DNA of 64,000 nucleotides from Isoetes taiwanensis (GCA_021234155.1 JAJEKV010000003.1:21915569-21979568), one strand, 5' to 3'; counted from the stretch's first letter, positions 21,231 through 32,628 are shown. Notes: generated from the sequence alone by a model not told the origin. Translations and numbers: made by a program.

Positions 21231-21270
21231 AAGAGAAATGCTCGCGGCGGCCTTGCAATAAATTTCTTTT
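21231..21270 (-). repeat. dispersed GC-rich palindromic element (copy 2, half deleted)
   Basis: AAGAGAAATGCTCGCGGCGG then CC TTG, after which the second GC arm is missing and the sequence resumes at ATAAATTTCTT. The outer arms and one GC arm match the other copies, so this copy lost one inner arm, a typical outcome of replication across a hairpin. Confidence 0.7.
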
Positions 21271-21361
21271 TTTAATTGGAGAAAAGGACACACCCCGCAC
21301 GGTGAGACTTCCTCTCATATGCCCCCATTCAACCATTTAATCGTTGTCAGCAGTGTTATTG

Positions 21362-21503
21362 CTGCCACGGTTTTTGCCTCGAAAACCCTTCGGGGCGGGG
21401 GTTTTTTAATCCGGGCAGTAGTGACTGATGCGCTTTTTGTATTGGGTCCCATAGGCCGATTGGTCTCCGTGGACGATAAAAACAATTCTATTCTATTCTC
21501 ACC
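21362..21503 (+). repeat. conserved LINE 3' module (copy 2) with short pentamer tail
   Basis: Aligns end to end with 12931-13082: the AAAACCCTTCGGGGCGGGGG hairpin, GGGTCCCATAGGCC, GGTCTCCGTGGACG and (ATTCT)n. No LINE coding sequence precedes it, so it is a 5'-truncated insertion. The two copies also match for a few bases beyond the pentamers (CTCACC). Confidence 0.7.
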
Positions 21504-21524
21504 CACGTCTCCCACCCGGCTGTA

Positions 21525-21592
21525 GTCAGTGGGATTTGAACTGGTGACCGGATCAATCCTAAGCCAAAGGTCTAACCACTAGACTACCGACG
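21525..21592 (-). repeat. tRNA-derived SINE-like head
   Basis: On the minus strand the sequence opens GTCGGTAGTCTAGTGGTTAG, a good polymerase III A box with tRNA D-arm spacing. It is followed at normal distance by CAGTTCAAATCCC, a B box. The T stem does not pair and there is no clean anticodon stem, so it is not a functional tRNA gene. It looks like the head of a tRNA-derived SINE or a decayed tRNA copy, abutting a LINE 3' end in the opposite orientation. Confidence 0.5.
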
Positions 21593-24267
21593 CGATAAAT
21601 TTATTGTAGATTAAAAAATAAAGTATGAAAATGTGAAGTGTAGTTTGCATGATTAATGCTGAACTGGAATGACTCATTCAATTGCATCCAGCCCAAATGT
21701 GCAATGGTGAATGCCCCATCTCACATACTTAAGATGGGTGCTCAATGCCTAATCGTTGTTGTGTATATCATCATTATGGAAAGATGGAGAATAAGAAGTG
21801 AAAGATGTATATATTTGGAGTCATGTTTGGAACAATGGTGCATCTAGAAACCCTGTAATGGTTCCACTCAAGGAACTTAGGATGGTAATATTAAAAATGG
21901 GAACTATTTAGCAATGGGTATAAGCAAATAAGTTGCATGTGGCCTTATGGCAATTGTTAACCATGTGACACATCTACTAAATGGAAACTAGAAATTATGT
22001 TGACCTGATGTCTCTTACATCTTAGGGAGGGAGAGCCAAGGCATCAAAATAACACTGTTGCATGGCTATAAAAACATGGCTCTGTTCTGAATCTTCTGAG
22101 CTAAATGCAATTTTGTGGAATATTTCGAAATAGCGACATGCACCTTGGACAACAAAGCAACTCCTCATCATCTGAGCTTTTCAAATTTGTCTTGTTTTTT
22201 CTGTTTCATTCAGCAACTTACAGGTGCTTTAGCTTGTTGAGCTTGTGCTTTTGCTTTGGTTTTTTGCAGCAGACTATACAACCTCAAGGCTAAATTACAA
22301 TAGAAATCTCAAATACTATAATAGTGGATGTCTTTACCTGGTCATCACTATCATTACAACCACTTTCATTAAAAATAAAAAAACATTTTTACACCCTCAG
22401 AAACAGCAGCTTTGGCTGGAGCCTTGGTGTTAAGCTTTTCATTATAAAGCAAGGCTTAAGCACCACCACTTCACGTCAGAAAATAAGGCATGTAAGAATA
22501 GAGCTTTACTTGCAGTACTTAATAAACTCATTATATTCAATGTACGCATCTTTTGAGACATATATAAGAGCTTGCAAATGAATCATCATAGCAAATGTAG
22601 ATGTAGGCAGTAATGATATTGCAAGCCTTTAACTTTAAACAGGAATATACACATCAAGAATACTTGAAACCCCATTGCAGTGTTGTCTGCTACTTGGCCT
22701 TTGTCTACATCTGCAAATACCTAGCAAAAACCTCAGTAGAATGTGGTGGCAAAAATCTTATTTCGAATGAGGATACAGATTCAAACTCAATGAACTACAA
22801 TTCAAACCCTGCCTTTGTCAAGCCCTACAAATTCTCCCATGATTCAATCCTATGAATTGTATAAGCCCTTGGAGTTCAGAATGCTAATGATGCCCAACAG
22901 ACCATGAAAGCATAACTTCGCTCTGTTTTAGTCCAACTCGTAAGTGAGTTCTAAAAAAAACCGAATAGAGTACGTTTTGCACAGTATTGAAGGTATTTGA
23001 GATTTGTGGGCTAAAGGAAAACTAGTACCTCAACAATCGATGGAAAAGTTTTCAAATCCTATTTTTGCTATGGATCAAAGAACTGGAGCAGAGAAAGCAA
23101 TGCCAAACCAGGTTTTTTGATTTCTTTGAAATCTCTCCAAATAGAGATGCTGGGAAGAGGAAGACAGTGTCCAAAGCTTGGAGCAAGAGCCAAAATAGAG
23201 CTGTTGAAGAAAACAGAGAAAAAAAGGCAAAAAACAGAGAAAACAGAGAAAGCGGGCAAAAAAGGGGAGAAGCCACCTGAAAATCTCTTGAGTAATGCTG
23301 CCTCTCAGTTGCCTCTCAGCTGCTGGTGCTTATCACTATGCCATGCTCATCGAACACATTCATATGGCCGAGGCCTTGGCCTTGGCATTTTGAAAAGTTG
23401 TATTACCTGAAGCTGCGATCAAATTTTCAAATTTGATGCTGGCGAAACAAATGGGAACCTTTTGCTGATGCCCTTCTAAAAACTACGGACTTAAAAGCTG
23501 AGAAGGCCTCCCTAAATCCATGTAGATCCGTATTTACATTCTAAATAACACCCTGCTAAGGTAGTAAATCTAAGCAATGCGTAGCTCAGCAGAAAGGTCT
23601 AGACAAAAGCCAGTCTGAGTTTGTGCCGACATGAATGACAGCAATTCTGAAGGTATGGCTATGATACACTCGCCTTAGCCATAGCCCTATTCCAACAGAA
23701 CTTACACTCTGGGACAGCTCACAAACCAACAACGACACCAAGGAAAGCCACTTTGATAAATCAAACATGGATTGTGCAAGAAAATCTTTGAAACACAGAG
23801 GAAGCAGAGGGTAATGCAGCAAACATGAAAGAGAATGCGACTCTAAAGCCTAGTCTGCGGCCCAGAGCTTTTAAAGAATCCATGAGAAGCAATTATTATT
23901 AAGAGCTAGTCCCCACAACCCGACCAGGCCAAGCCAAGCCCATGCCCTGCCGTATGAGCAAGACTCCCGACGAGGTGCAAGAAAAACAAAAGAAAAAGTG
24001 CTTCTTGGCGTAGATCGATTCTTAGCTCAAATCTATATTGCACAAATCCTTCTGTTGAGAAACCTTTAGTTCATTTTGCTCAATCTGACTGTCATGGTAA
24101 TTGAAAAACTACAGATTCTAAACAGGCCAAGCAGAGAGATTGCTTGCAGGGCAAGAAAATGACATCACGGTCTTTTTTAGTCTTTACCTTCCATCTCCAG
24201 GTGTCACTACGAGAGTTGTTCAAAAAAATAAAACATCTCAAACAAAAAATAAGACTGCATTATATAT
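21593..24267. other. no gene seen
   Basis: Only short frames, none with recognisable domains. The purine-rich stretch at 23065-23280 yields Lys/Glu/Arg-rich frames by composition alone. Confidence 0.5.
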
Positions 24268-24385
24268 GTTAGGATAAGAGAAAGGCCCCGTGGGCTTTTT
24301 TCTGGGAGGGAAAGTGAGCCAACGCGCGGAGCGCGGAGGCTTGCTTGACCTCCCAGAAAAAAGACTAGGGGGCCTTTCACCTAAC
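24268..24385. repeat. foldback element with ~30-bp imperfect arms
   Basis: Arms begin GTTAGG (24268) and end CCTAAC (24385). Moving inward they share GAAAGGCCCC/GGGGGCCTTTC and a perfect 15-bp stem CTTTTTTCTGGGAGG with its complement. The loop holds a GC-rich core (CGCGCGGAGCGCGGAGG). This is MITE-like or foldback DNA with no coding capacity. Confidence 0.7.
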
Positions 24386-24613
24386 GTAAAAACCGCCTTG
24401 GGTATTTTCAGCAGTTGATGCAATTGATTTGAGGAGCTGCGATTTGAATAGAGATCGGAATGAGGAGTAAAAAAAGCTGAATCCGAAATTGTAGGTAAAG
24501 AAATTCGGAACGAAGAGTAAATCTTGGATGCTCGATTTTCTTGGATTGAAAGTGCGCCACCTGTCATGATCTGATTGGAAGCCTGGGCTGAAAATAGCCC
24601 AGGCAGTTTTTAC
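24386..24613. mobile_element. MITE-like element with 27-bp terminal inverted repeats
   Basis: The left end GTAAAAACCGCCTTGGGTAT(TTTCAGC) at 24386-24412 is the near-complement of the right end at 24587-24613. The right end additionally contains its own perfect hairpin GCCTGGGCT/AGCCCAGGC (24581-24604). Total length is about 228 bp with no ORF of its own, the size of a miniature inverted-repeat transposon. Flanks (CTAAC and ATATC) do not show an obvious target duplication, so the superfamily is not assigned. It abuts the foldback element on its left. Confidence 0.6.
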
Positions 24614-27255
24614 ATATCAAAGAACGAGAAATTAGTTGAGCTAGAGAGTTGATTTAGTTTTCTCTGCACACTCCATAAGAAAATTATGTAGAAGAAAATT
24701 ATGAGAGGGAAGGTGGTATGCCCTATTATAACAAACGAGGATCGGAGCCCGAGTTCTAAGGTGTTATCCACCTTAACAACCTAGGCCCGAGAGTTTTATG
24801 GTGGTTTTATAGTTTTTTATGGTTCATTTAAATATCCTCCCATTAAGTTTACCCAATTCGTTTGGTATTGCGGGAGGGTATTCTCGCAATGGTGGGAACT
24901 ATGATTCTGGTATTGTATTGTATAGAAAACCGTATATATTGCCATATTTGAGGAGCTTAATGTCATTTAAAGGTCATGTTGGGTTTTTTGATTTTCAGAT
25001 AAGTTATGAGAAGGAAAAAAAAAATTGGAGGCGTTTTTTTAGGGCGTGGATAAGAAGGGATACTCCCTTCTTTTTTTGGCAAGGGTAGCGAAGCAGAGGC
25101 AGAGGGCATTTAGGTGGAGAGGGCGGCAGCGGATCCCAGAGACGGTGAGGCAGGGATTGTGGAGAAGAGGGGCTTCATGGTTATTTTCTTCTGATTATTT
25201 GCTTGGGGCAGAGGGCGGTTTAGGTTGATGTCAGAGAATGCAGGACATCAAGTTTTTGAAGAGAAAGAAGCTGGGGCTCTAGTGATTTGCAGCTTAGATT
25301 CTCTGATAGGGCGGCCGTCCTTGTACAAGAGGCAGCAAATGCCTGAAACTCGTTGAAACAAGGGTTCCTACCATGGCTCGAACTGTACCCCACGATTTTC
25401 CTGCCCTGAAATCGGAGGAGTTGTGGCGGATACTTGATGGCTTTAATATGGGAGAATGTATTGAACGGATTATAATCATGAAAATGGGCTCTGGTGAGGC
25501 CGTTCGGGCCCTGAGGTTCGAATCCTCCAGCCCAGGGTTGCTTGGTTTCTTTTTTTTATGCAGGTCGGGCTGCTTAGGAGCGCAGCATAGTTTTTATCCA
25601 CTGCAATTCCGCTTCACGTAATGCCAATGGTCATGTGTGTTAATTCTGCACCTTTGAAATTTGTATGGGTCACGGCTTGCAAAAAATAGAGGGCCCTTCA
25701 TCTGGCATAAAAGGAGGAATATTCCTCCCATCAACGGCCCCAATTGAAAAATGAAAACATCCCATTAAGTAATATATATTTCACTTTGTTCTGTCTAAAG
25801 TCCTATGCAAATAATGAAAAGTGCTTTCTGACCCTGCTGACCCTATGGCTTAAATCTCATAGCCTTAGAGTTGCCATCATTGCCAGTTTTTTATTATTAT
25901 CAACAACTCAAAACAAGGACGCTTCCTTCTTCTCGTAAGCTATGATTTTATTTTTCACGGCTTAAATCCGCCATGAATGCTAGTTGTAAATAGACGTTCA
26001 TAATTAAAGAATTTGATAAGCAGTAGGCTATAGGCTATAATTTGTCTGCTGCCTTATTCTATTTTGGCGTTTAATTCTTGGTACCCGAAACTGCAGCTTA
26101 CGCGTGCGAATTTTGTCGGGCAAAAGAGTCCTGGTGACCCTTGGGGGGGGGTTCGACCCTTAAAAATCCGACCATTTCAAAAAATTTCCGATAGCCAAAA
26201 AGTATTCCCGGCGTTTTTTCAGGCTATTTTTGGAGAAATTTCTAAGGATTTCCGACAAAGTACACTATAATTTCATGTATTTCCGGCAGCCTTAAATGTA
26301 AGCAGGCATTTTTAATGGTTAGGGCAAATTCTAATTTCGAACCCTGTCCTGGTCTGGTAGTGAATCCTTAGTTTGGATTCAAGGTCCAGTTTATTGAAAG
26401 AGAAATTTCTCAAGTTCAATGCCGATAGCATGTAATGATGTATGCAGTCATTTGAAAAAGAAAAATGCGTGTCATCTCAAATATTGTGTGCACCTCCAAG
26501 AGTGAATAATAGAATTGTGCGCCTCCAAGGGTGAATAATAGTATTTAAATATGGGGTAAAAGCGAATAGTATTTAAGTGGATGTAATGCTCTGTAATGTA
26601 ATTAAATTATGTAGCTCATACGTAAGTCCAGAATTATATCCTTATGTTCAATGACTTGACTTCCACACAATGGTTACCAGTACGGATAGGGCCATTGGCA
26701 TAGCTCCAAAAAATAGAGAGAGATTGGCAAAATATTAAAATATGCTCCCCAACAAAGCAATCTGAATTCTTTATCCAGTGGGACTTTTCTTAGTTACAAG
26801 GCAGCTTTGTTTTTTGTGGAAACACGGATTGCTAGGATGATAAAGAAGTTCACATGGAGCCACATCTGATTCTGCAGTAAAGTGCTTAGTTATTGACATT
26901 TTACACAAGAAATCTGATAGGATTATTGACAACCCAACATTTGCAATCAACAATACATATAGAGGAATCATGTGGGACGTGCAATGAGCAAAATGTAGGA
27001 GGAAACCAAAAAGACATAATAAGATCATAAGAGCTGACTATCCAACTTCACAAACATCCAATTGCTCTGTACCAACTTTAATTACAAAATCGCCTGGAAT
27101 ATATACTTAGTTATACACAAAAAAGCATTCTTCAAATGCCTTTGCAAGGTTGGTATATGAAAGATTAACATAAAGGGTTGGTAAGCAAGTTAATATTACA
27201 AAACTGGTGAAGGTGGATAGGTGGGATGAGGGCAAAGGAACCAAAGGAGCGTCCA
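24614..27255. other. no gene seen except a tRNA-like fragment
   Basis: No recognisable ORF. Near 25486-25533 a mini tRNA-like fold is listed separately. At 26144-26152 there is a run of nine G. Confidence 0.45.
25484..25536 (+). repeat. degenerate tRNA-like hairpin with B box
   Basis: GGGCT and AGCCC pair about 38 bases apart, and between them lies GAGGTTCGAATCCTC, a T arm with a B-box consensus. The anticodon arm is missing, so this cannot be a tRNA. It resembles the two similar fragments at 57.5 and 57.75 kb and may be a SINE remnant. Confidence 0.35.
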
Positions 27256-29343
27256 TCAGGCATTAGAAGATAGAAAAAGAGGAAGGAAAGAGCAAACAGA
27301 AGCATTGAATCCTGGGAACTTAGAAATAAAGTTGTTGATGAGCTTCTGCTTGAGACTTGTCATCATGCTTGGTCTCTGATGTCCATATCTAGCAAGCATT
27401 ATCTTGTCTAATGCTTGTTTCAAACGTTGCAAATCATTGACATAAGGAAGCAAAAGCAACACTTCGAACTCCACCCTAGGATGTCCAGGAAGACAGGCAG
27501 CCAAGGCTTCAATTATTGCTTCAGGAGAAGGAAGCCCTTCAGATGTTGCTGTCTCATTCACAAAACTAGCTTTGTAAGCATAGAAGAAGGTTGTGCGCAT
27601 CCATTGCAACTCCTGAAACTCAAGCTTCATGCTCCCAATTCTATGTTCTAACATAGAAGCAACATTTGCCAACTTGAATGCACTTATTGGATCACTGATG
27701 GCGTGTATCCATTTTCTGTATTCAGAAGAATAGGCTACAGAAATTCCTTCAAGATTGCGAGAAACTGAGGCTTCTAGTCTGCATCTGAAGCACATACACT
27801 CAAAGCCTTCTAACGCATCTCTTCGATCTGCCAAGGGATTCATTGCACCCGTATAGCATATAGTAAGCTCCTCTCCTGCAGCAATGTCTTTAGCAGCAAT
27901 ATAATACACAACTTCACTTTTGCCACCCATTTCAATGTTTGCTAGGTTAGCACAGCATGAGTTGTTCAGAAATGCAGGCAGCAACCAAAGTGCTACATAC
28001 ACACATGTTTCCTTAGCTTGTCCATCCTTGGAATAACTTACACTTGTGGGATGATAAATGGTATTTAAAATTGCATCGTATATTGAAGCAGGATCAATAT
28101 TAGCCATCTGCTCCTCTTCGTCTTCTCCTTGTTGTAATAAGATTTCCTCCTCAGAACTTGCATTTGGAACAAATAAAGACTTTGGTGGAACATCTGATCT
28201 TCTTTTGGATGCTGAGATTTCCAGACTGTTTATCTGATGGCGCGCCCTTGCAGAAGCCATCACTTTCTCAAGCACCTTAACCATGGTATCTGCATAACTG
28301 GATTCTGTTCCTGGCTTTACAAAAGCAAGTGCATTGCTTACCATAACCAAATCCCCAACCTTAATGTCCCTTGTTGCAAATAGACCTCTGCCCTTACCAG
28401 AACTGGTTTTCATCTCTACTGGACCTGAAAAATCTGCACATGCTGGGATGGAAGAACCCTCGTCCATAAAACAATGGGACAGATCATGAGTACCTCCTTG
28501 GCTCTGCTCAAGGAATAATCTGCTCTTTTGAAGGGCAGAATTTAAATCCCTTGATGATTTTTCCAGCTCCCAAGCCTGCTCCAAGAATCTGCAGGCCAAA
28601 TTGTATTGTTGAAGCTCATGCAGAGCTCTTCCTTTTCGAAACAAGGTCTTAACGTGCAGAGAATTAAGAGAAAGGGCTCTGTTGGAGTCTCTTAAGGCAG
28701 ATTCAAATTTGCCTTGCTGAAGGTATACTTCTGATCTATTGCTGTAAGCCAGGAGCAGAGCATTGTCATCCCCATCTAAGACAGCCTTGTTGATGCTCAT
28801 TTTGTAGAGCTCTGCTGCAGCCTCAAGTTTTCCTTGCTTAAAGAATGAGTTTCCATGCTCTCTGAGTTTAACAGAATCCATTAAAACTAGCTTTGCCATC
28901 TTTTCTTCTGAGAAACTGGAAATAATATGAATAGAAGCAGGGTTTTCAACTTCTAGAACACGGATACAATCCCTATTAATGATCAAAGGCTCCTTGATTG
29001 CTACTCTAGCTCCCTTGACAAATTTGTGAATGCACAAATCAACACTGATATTGCAGATGCTTAGAAATATTGGAGCGCCCGATTCGTCCACAAATACCGA
29101 GACAATAACATTGAAGTAGAAGGGATCTTTTCGTGGATCTACAGCCAAAAACCCACGAACTACACGACCTATTTGGGGTATGTTAAATTCCATATCAGAC
29201 AAATGAAGCGGGTTCAGTCCAGAAAGAGCTGCTGATGGTCGGCAATGCTCGGAAGGCTCATCTACTGATCTAGGAAAGGGACCAACAGAGGAGGTATATC
29301 TCTTGTATGCTTCAAAAGCATTGGAAAATAACGCCATAGCCAC
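27256..29343 (-). CDS. TPR-SET domain protein (putative lysine methyltransferase family)
   Basis: One uninterrupted 695-codon frame. Residues 50-140 match the N-terminal region that plant TPR-SET proteins carry (VAIKEPLIINRD, IRVLEVENPASI). TPR-like repeats span about 157-265 (LREHGNSFFKQGKLEAAAELY, AYSNRSEVYLQQGKFESAL, LFRKGRALHELQQYNLA). The SET domain spans about 305-500: GKGRGLFATRDIKVGD, then NNSCCAN at 460-466, and GEELTICYTG at 490-499. Post-SET cysteines sit in FECMCFRC at 514-521. Family members transfer methyl from S-adenosylmethionine to lysine. Here the usual NHSCxPN reads NNSCCAN, so His and Pro are replaced. The gene is intronless, suggesting a retrocopy or a lineage-specific single-exon form. 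No upstream Met is in frame before a stop. Function as an active methyltransferase is uncertain; the family is well supported. Confidence 0.9.
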   Translation of the reverse strand: MAMALFSNAFEAYKRYTSSVGPFPRSVDEPSEHCRPSAALSGLNPLHLSDMEFNIPQIGRVVRGFLAVDPRKDPFYFNVIVSVFVDESGAPIFLSICNISVDLCIHKFVKGARVAIKEPLIINRDCIRVLEVENPASIHIISSFSEEKMAKLVLMDSVKLREHGNSFFKQGKLEAAAELYKMSINKAVLDGDDNALLLAYSNRSEVYLQQGKFESALRDSNRALSLNSLHVKTLFRKGRALHELQQYNLACRFLEQAWELEKSSRDLNSALQKSRLFLEQSQGGTHDLSHCFMDEGSSIPACADFSGPVEMKTSSGKGRGLFATRDIKVGDLVMVSNALAFVKPGTESSYADTMVKVLEKVMASARARHQINSLEISASKRRSDVPPKSLFVPNASSEEEILLQQGEDEEEQMANIDPASIYDAILNTIYHPTSVSYSKDGQAKETCVYVALWLLPAFLNNSCCANLANIEMGGKSEVVYYIAAKDIAAGEELTICYTGAMNPLADRRDALEGFECMCFRCRLEASVSRNLEGISVAYSSEYRKWIHAISDPISAFKLANVASMLEHRIGSMKLEFQELQWMRTTFFYAYKASFVNETATSEGLPSPEAIIEALAACLPGHPRVEFEVLLLLPYVNDLQRLKQALDKIMLARYGHQRPSMMTSLKQKLINNFISKFPGFNASVCSFLPLFLSSNA

Positions 29344-30805
29344 AATCTGTGAAAAGCTCCAACCACCAACACTCTCTGTTCTGTCCTACCTTGTCCAGAG
29401 CTTAAACCTCACGATTTCCATCAGAAGAAATAAAAAGGCGCCAAAACCATTTAGCACCAAAAAAATCTAACTAGCAGTAAAGCAGGCTAAAGGTTGGGTT
29501 TTTTTTTGAGGGGAGGGGGGTGTGGGAAGAGGGGGATCATATTCAAGATGTAAATGAATTTAAAGTCTTAGGTGCAAATTCAATTCATCTTGTGTTAATG
29601 CCTCTATGTGTTAATGTTTTTTACGGATCATTGGATCCAAGCATATTCTTAGAAATTTGCCAGATCTAGGGTCCACAAATATACACCTCACACCCCCGTA
29701 TACTTGAGCGCTCCCCTGCGTGTATATACGTATAAGAATACGCAAGAGAAGCTCAAATACTTGAGCCACGAACCATTGGAATGCAAAGAAAAAAATATTG
29801 TCCAATGACGCTTCTGAGCCTCCGGAAGCTCTTCATCTGCTGCTCTCCAGAACCGCCCACCCATGCAAGCGCAATAAAGCAAGCAGACTGGATTTTTTAG
29901 GGATTGTAGAAGCCCGAGCACCTGCACCTGTATTTGAACAGGAAGCAATCCAGCGGCCTGAAGACCAGGAGCCTTGCTAAACCTCTCCCGAACCATTCCG
30001 GCCTGTGGAAACTCATGGAAGCCCTGTTTGCGGATTTCAGACCATGCTTCGACTAGGCCTGCTGCGAAAAAAAGGATGAGGAATAGCCCTGCTTCGAAGC
30101 CTTAGGAATTCTTGGAAAACTCGAAGCAAGTAGGCCGGATTGTGCTCCTGCACTTCGCTTGCTTCAACCCAGCAAGAATATGGCCGCCCACAAAGCAGCC
30201 TCTGAGGCCGATCTTCCAGCAAAGGCCATGATCTGGCAGGATATTCTATTTTAAAACCTTTGATTTCAAATCAAATTTTTTCTTAACTTCAATTCCATCC
30301 CCCTTTTCTCGCTAAACCACTGCCAAAATCATAGGAAACTGAAATTTTGGCGACGTATTGCCACTAGGGGACCTAAACCACCCATCTTTTCTTTAAACTT
30401 GTAAAAATTGCACTTCAAAAGACCCATCTTTTATCTAAACTTGAAAAAATTGCACTTCAAACACCCATCTTCTCTCCCTAGTGCACCTTCGCAGGTGGAG
30501 AGAAGAACTGTGTCAGTTTCAACAAGCATGTCAAAAATGAAAATGGACAATATATCGGGAAGGTGAGACTGTTATTCGAAATCAATGGCCCTCTGATCCA
30601 TGGACGAATTATGTATAGTCATGTCCTCCCATTGTTTCATTATTTTTATGGTGAATGTTTGGGGTACATGCCTGTTGTTTTGTGGCGGAGGTTTACCGCT
30701 AGTTTGATCTGGGCTCCATGCTCTTGCCATTGTACCATCCCATGGCCCATTGAAAAAATTGCACACCAAAATTTTCCATAGATAAACTTGGACGTATGGA
30801 ACAAA
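29344..30805. other. no gene seen
   Basis: Contains the presumed promoter side of the TPR-SET gene; no clear TATA box could be assigned. A G-rich stretch lies near 29510-29535. ORFs at 29611-30222 have no recognisable domain. Confidence 0.45.
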
Positions 30806-31360
30806 GCACCTTCTCATATCGTCTCTTATTAATTGGGCATGCACATGCTTGCTCAACTTTATATTGCTAGTATTGATGCATGCGTTGAAAGCACTATATG
30901 TCACCATATCTGCCTTCAAGCCATATTGTTCAATTTGTCTAAATAGCTTGATGGATACTGTTGCATCCCCAAATATTGCATACCCTGCAATCAAAATATT
31001 TTAGGAAATTATATCTTGTACCCATTCTAGATGATATCTTGTACCTTGCATCGTATCAAATACCTTTTGAGCATATTTTATATCGCCGCATTTTGGCATA
31101 CATGTCAATAAGAGTATTCTTATGAAATCATTCAAGTCCCCTTGAAATATGTGTCCTTGATGAGCGTATCCTATCTTCCATGTATAGATGTTTCTGTTGG
31201 GAATAATACATGATAAGCACCCTGCATGTTGCCACACTTGGCATAAGTGTTCATCATCATACTGAACAAGAAGATGGATACATCAAATTTGGTTTTCAAA
31301 ACGCTGGCATGAAGCTCTTTTTCTTTCACCACTGTATTTTTTGTGATGCATGCCTTTAAG
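30806..31360 (-). pseudogene. pentatricopeptide (PPR) repeat gene fragment, frameshifted
   Basis: Three minus-strand segments in shifting frames show classic plant PPR motifs in order: LHASVLKTKFDVSIFLFSMM with NTYAKCGNMQGA (about 31355-31170), then KCGDIKYAQKVFDTMQG (about 31110-31030), then MIAGYAIFGDATVSIKLFRQ and YSAFNACINTSNIKLSKHVH (30994-30806). These are tandem ~35-residue helical repeats of the PLS type used by organelle RNA-binding editing factors. Stops and frame changes between segments mean it is dead. No start or C-terminal E/DYW region is seen. The identity is clear, the parent gene is not. Confidence 0.82.
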
Positions 31361-31643
31361 AGACAAATATGAGTATTAGAAAATATTCTTGGCTCCCAGT
31401 TGACAATTTTCTCGAGAAGACCATGAGGCTACATTCTCAAGAGGCCCATGAGACTACATACATACAACTCAAAATTTTAAAACTTAAATGCAAGCATGGC
31501 ATGAACTCCAAAAATGTCAAATGGCTTCTCCAAAAATGTTGCGTCTTCCAACAAATATACCTCTGAAGAACAAGAATAACGTATTACATGTGAGTTTGAA
31601 CCATGAAGAAAAGCCATACATGTATGGATATTATCACTACCTA

Positions 31644-31692
31644 TACAAGAAACTTATCGCGGCGGCCAAGGCCGCCGCGAACGTTTCTCTTC
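31644..31692 (+). repeat. dispersed GC-rich palindromic element (copy 3)
   Basis: TACAAGAAACTTATCGCGGC leads into a perfect inverted repeat CGCGGCGGCC, AA, GGCCGCCGCG. The outer right arm AACGTTTCTCTT pairs with the left. Same orientation as the 13.6-kb copy. Confidence 0.8.
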
Positions 31693-31710
31693 CCCAACTC
31701 ATCTATACGT

Positions 31711-31792
31711 GGTTGAACATGCAGGATTTGAACCTGCATTTTTTTGCCTTGTGTTCAGTGCCCACATGATAGAATGCTGATTATAACGACTA
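31711..31792 (-). repeat. tRNA-like sequence with perfect T arm
   Basis: On the minus strand TGCAGGTTCAAATCCTGCA forms a perfect 5-bp T stem with a B-box loop (31720-31738). Upstream lies a plausible D-arm-like region (AATCAGCATTCTATCATG), but the spacing and acceptor pairing do not make a full cloverleaf. A tRNA-derived SINE head or tRNA pseudogene is the best description. It starts 19 bp after a copy of the GC-rich palindrome. Confidence 0.4.
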
Positions 31793-32628
31793 TAGCTTTG
31801 TATACGGGATGATGCAGTCCATATATAGAATCATTCCTAGGTACCGTCTATTTTCCACACAATCCATAATGATGTTGCAACTTACATAACATATATAACC
31901 AATCTATATGCTGGCTATAGAGTGAAACATGCACTTCATATGAAGCATCTTGAAAATGCATTGGTACAAAACTATTCAACTGAAGTATAAACTTTGCACA
32001 AAAGTTCATATAAAAGCATACTGATAAAAGGCTCAAAGTGGTTTACCTCAATTAAGCTAACTTTGGTGGTACTCTAGGCTCTACAGAACCCCTGCAAATG
32101 ATAATCATCAAATCCTCTTTGTCTATATATGGTGAGATGTAACAACTAACAAGCATATAAAATTGCGGTAGAGTTTAGGGTTTGATGCAGTCAAAGCAGG
32201 CATTACTTCATTGAGCTCACAAACTTTGTATCAAGGTATAGAGCGGAGGTATCTCTTGCACACACAAATTCGCAAAAGCTGAATTAAAGTAATACTTCTG
32301 CGGCAGAATAATGCTTTAAAATTACAGCTGCAACATGGGCATGTAAAATAGAGAAAGATTTAACTTAGATCCATCTCTATATTTGGGAAAACGTTTCAAT
32401 GAAAATAGAAAGCCCCAATTTGTTATCTTGAATATATCCAGACATGCATGTAGATGCAACGACTACCAAACTTAGAAATTCGACGCAGGAAAAAATCGAT
32501 TTAGGGCTTATAAAAACATATTACATGGCCGAAAGGCCTTGCCTTATCTGGAGCCAAAACTGGAGTCTGCATGATCTGTTTGCTTTACAGTCTACAAAGC
32601 ACATATTAGATTGCTTAACAGCACAGTT

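Larger units (their letters stand above)
31361..32628. other. no protein gene seen; holds palindrome and tRNA-like copies
   Basis: Includes the palindromic element at 31644 and the tRNA-like sequence at 31720, listed separately. The rest is AT-rich with no convincing ORF. Confidence 0.45.

Noticed and set aside
21525-21592. Functional tRNA gene
   Set aside because: A and B boxes are good, but the T stem does not pair and no proper anticodon stem forms.
31711-31792. Functional tRNA gene
   Set aside because: The T arm is perfect, but acceptor and anticodon stems cannot be drawn with normal spacing.
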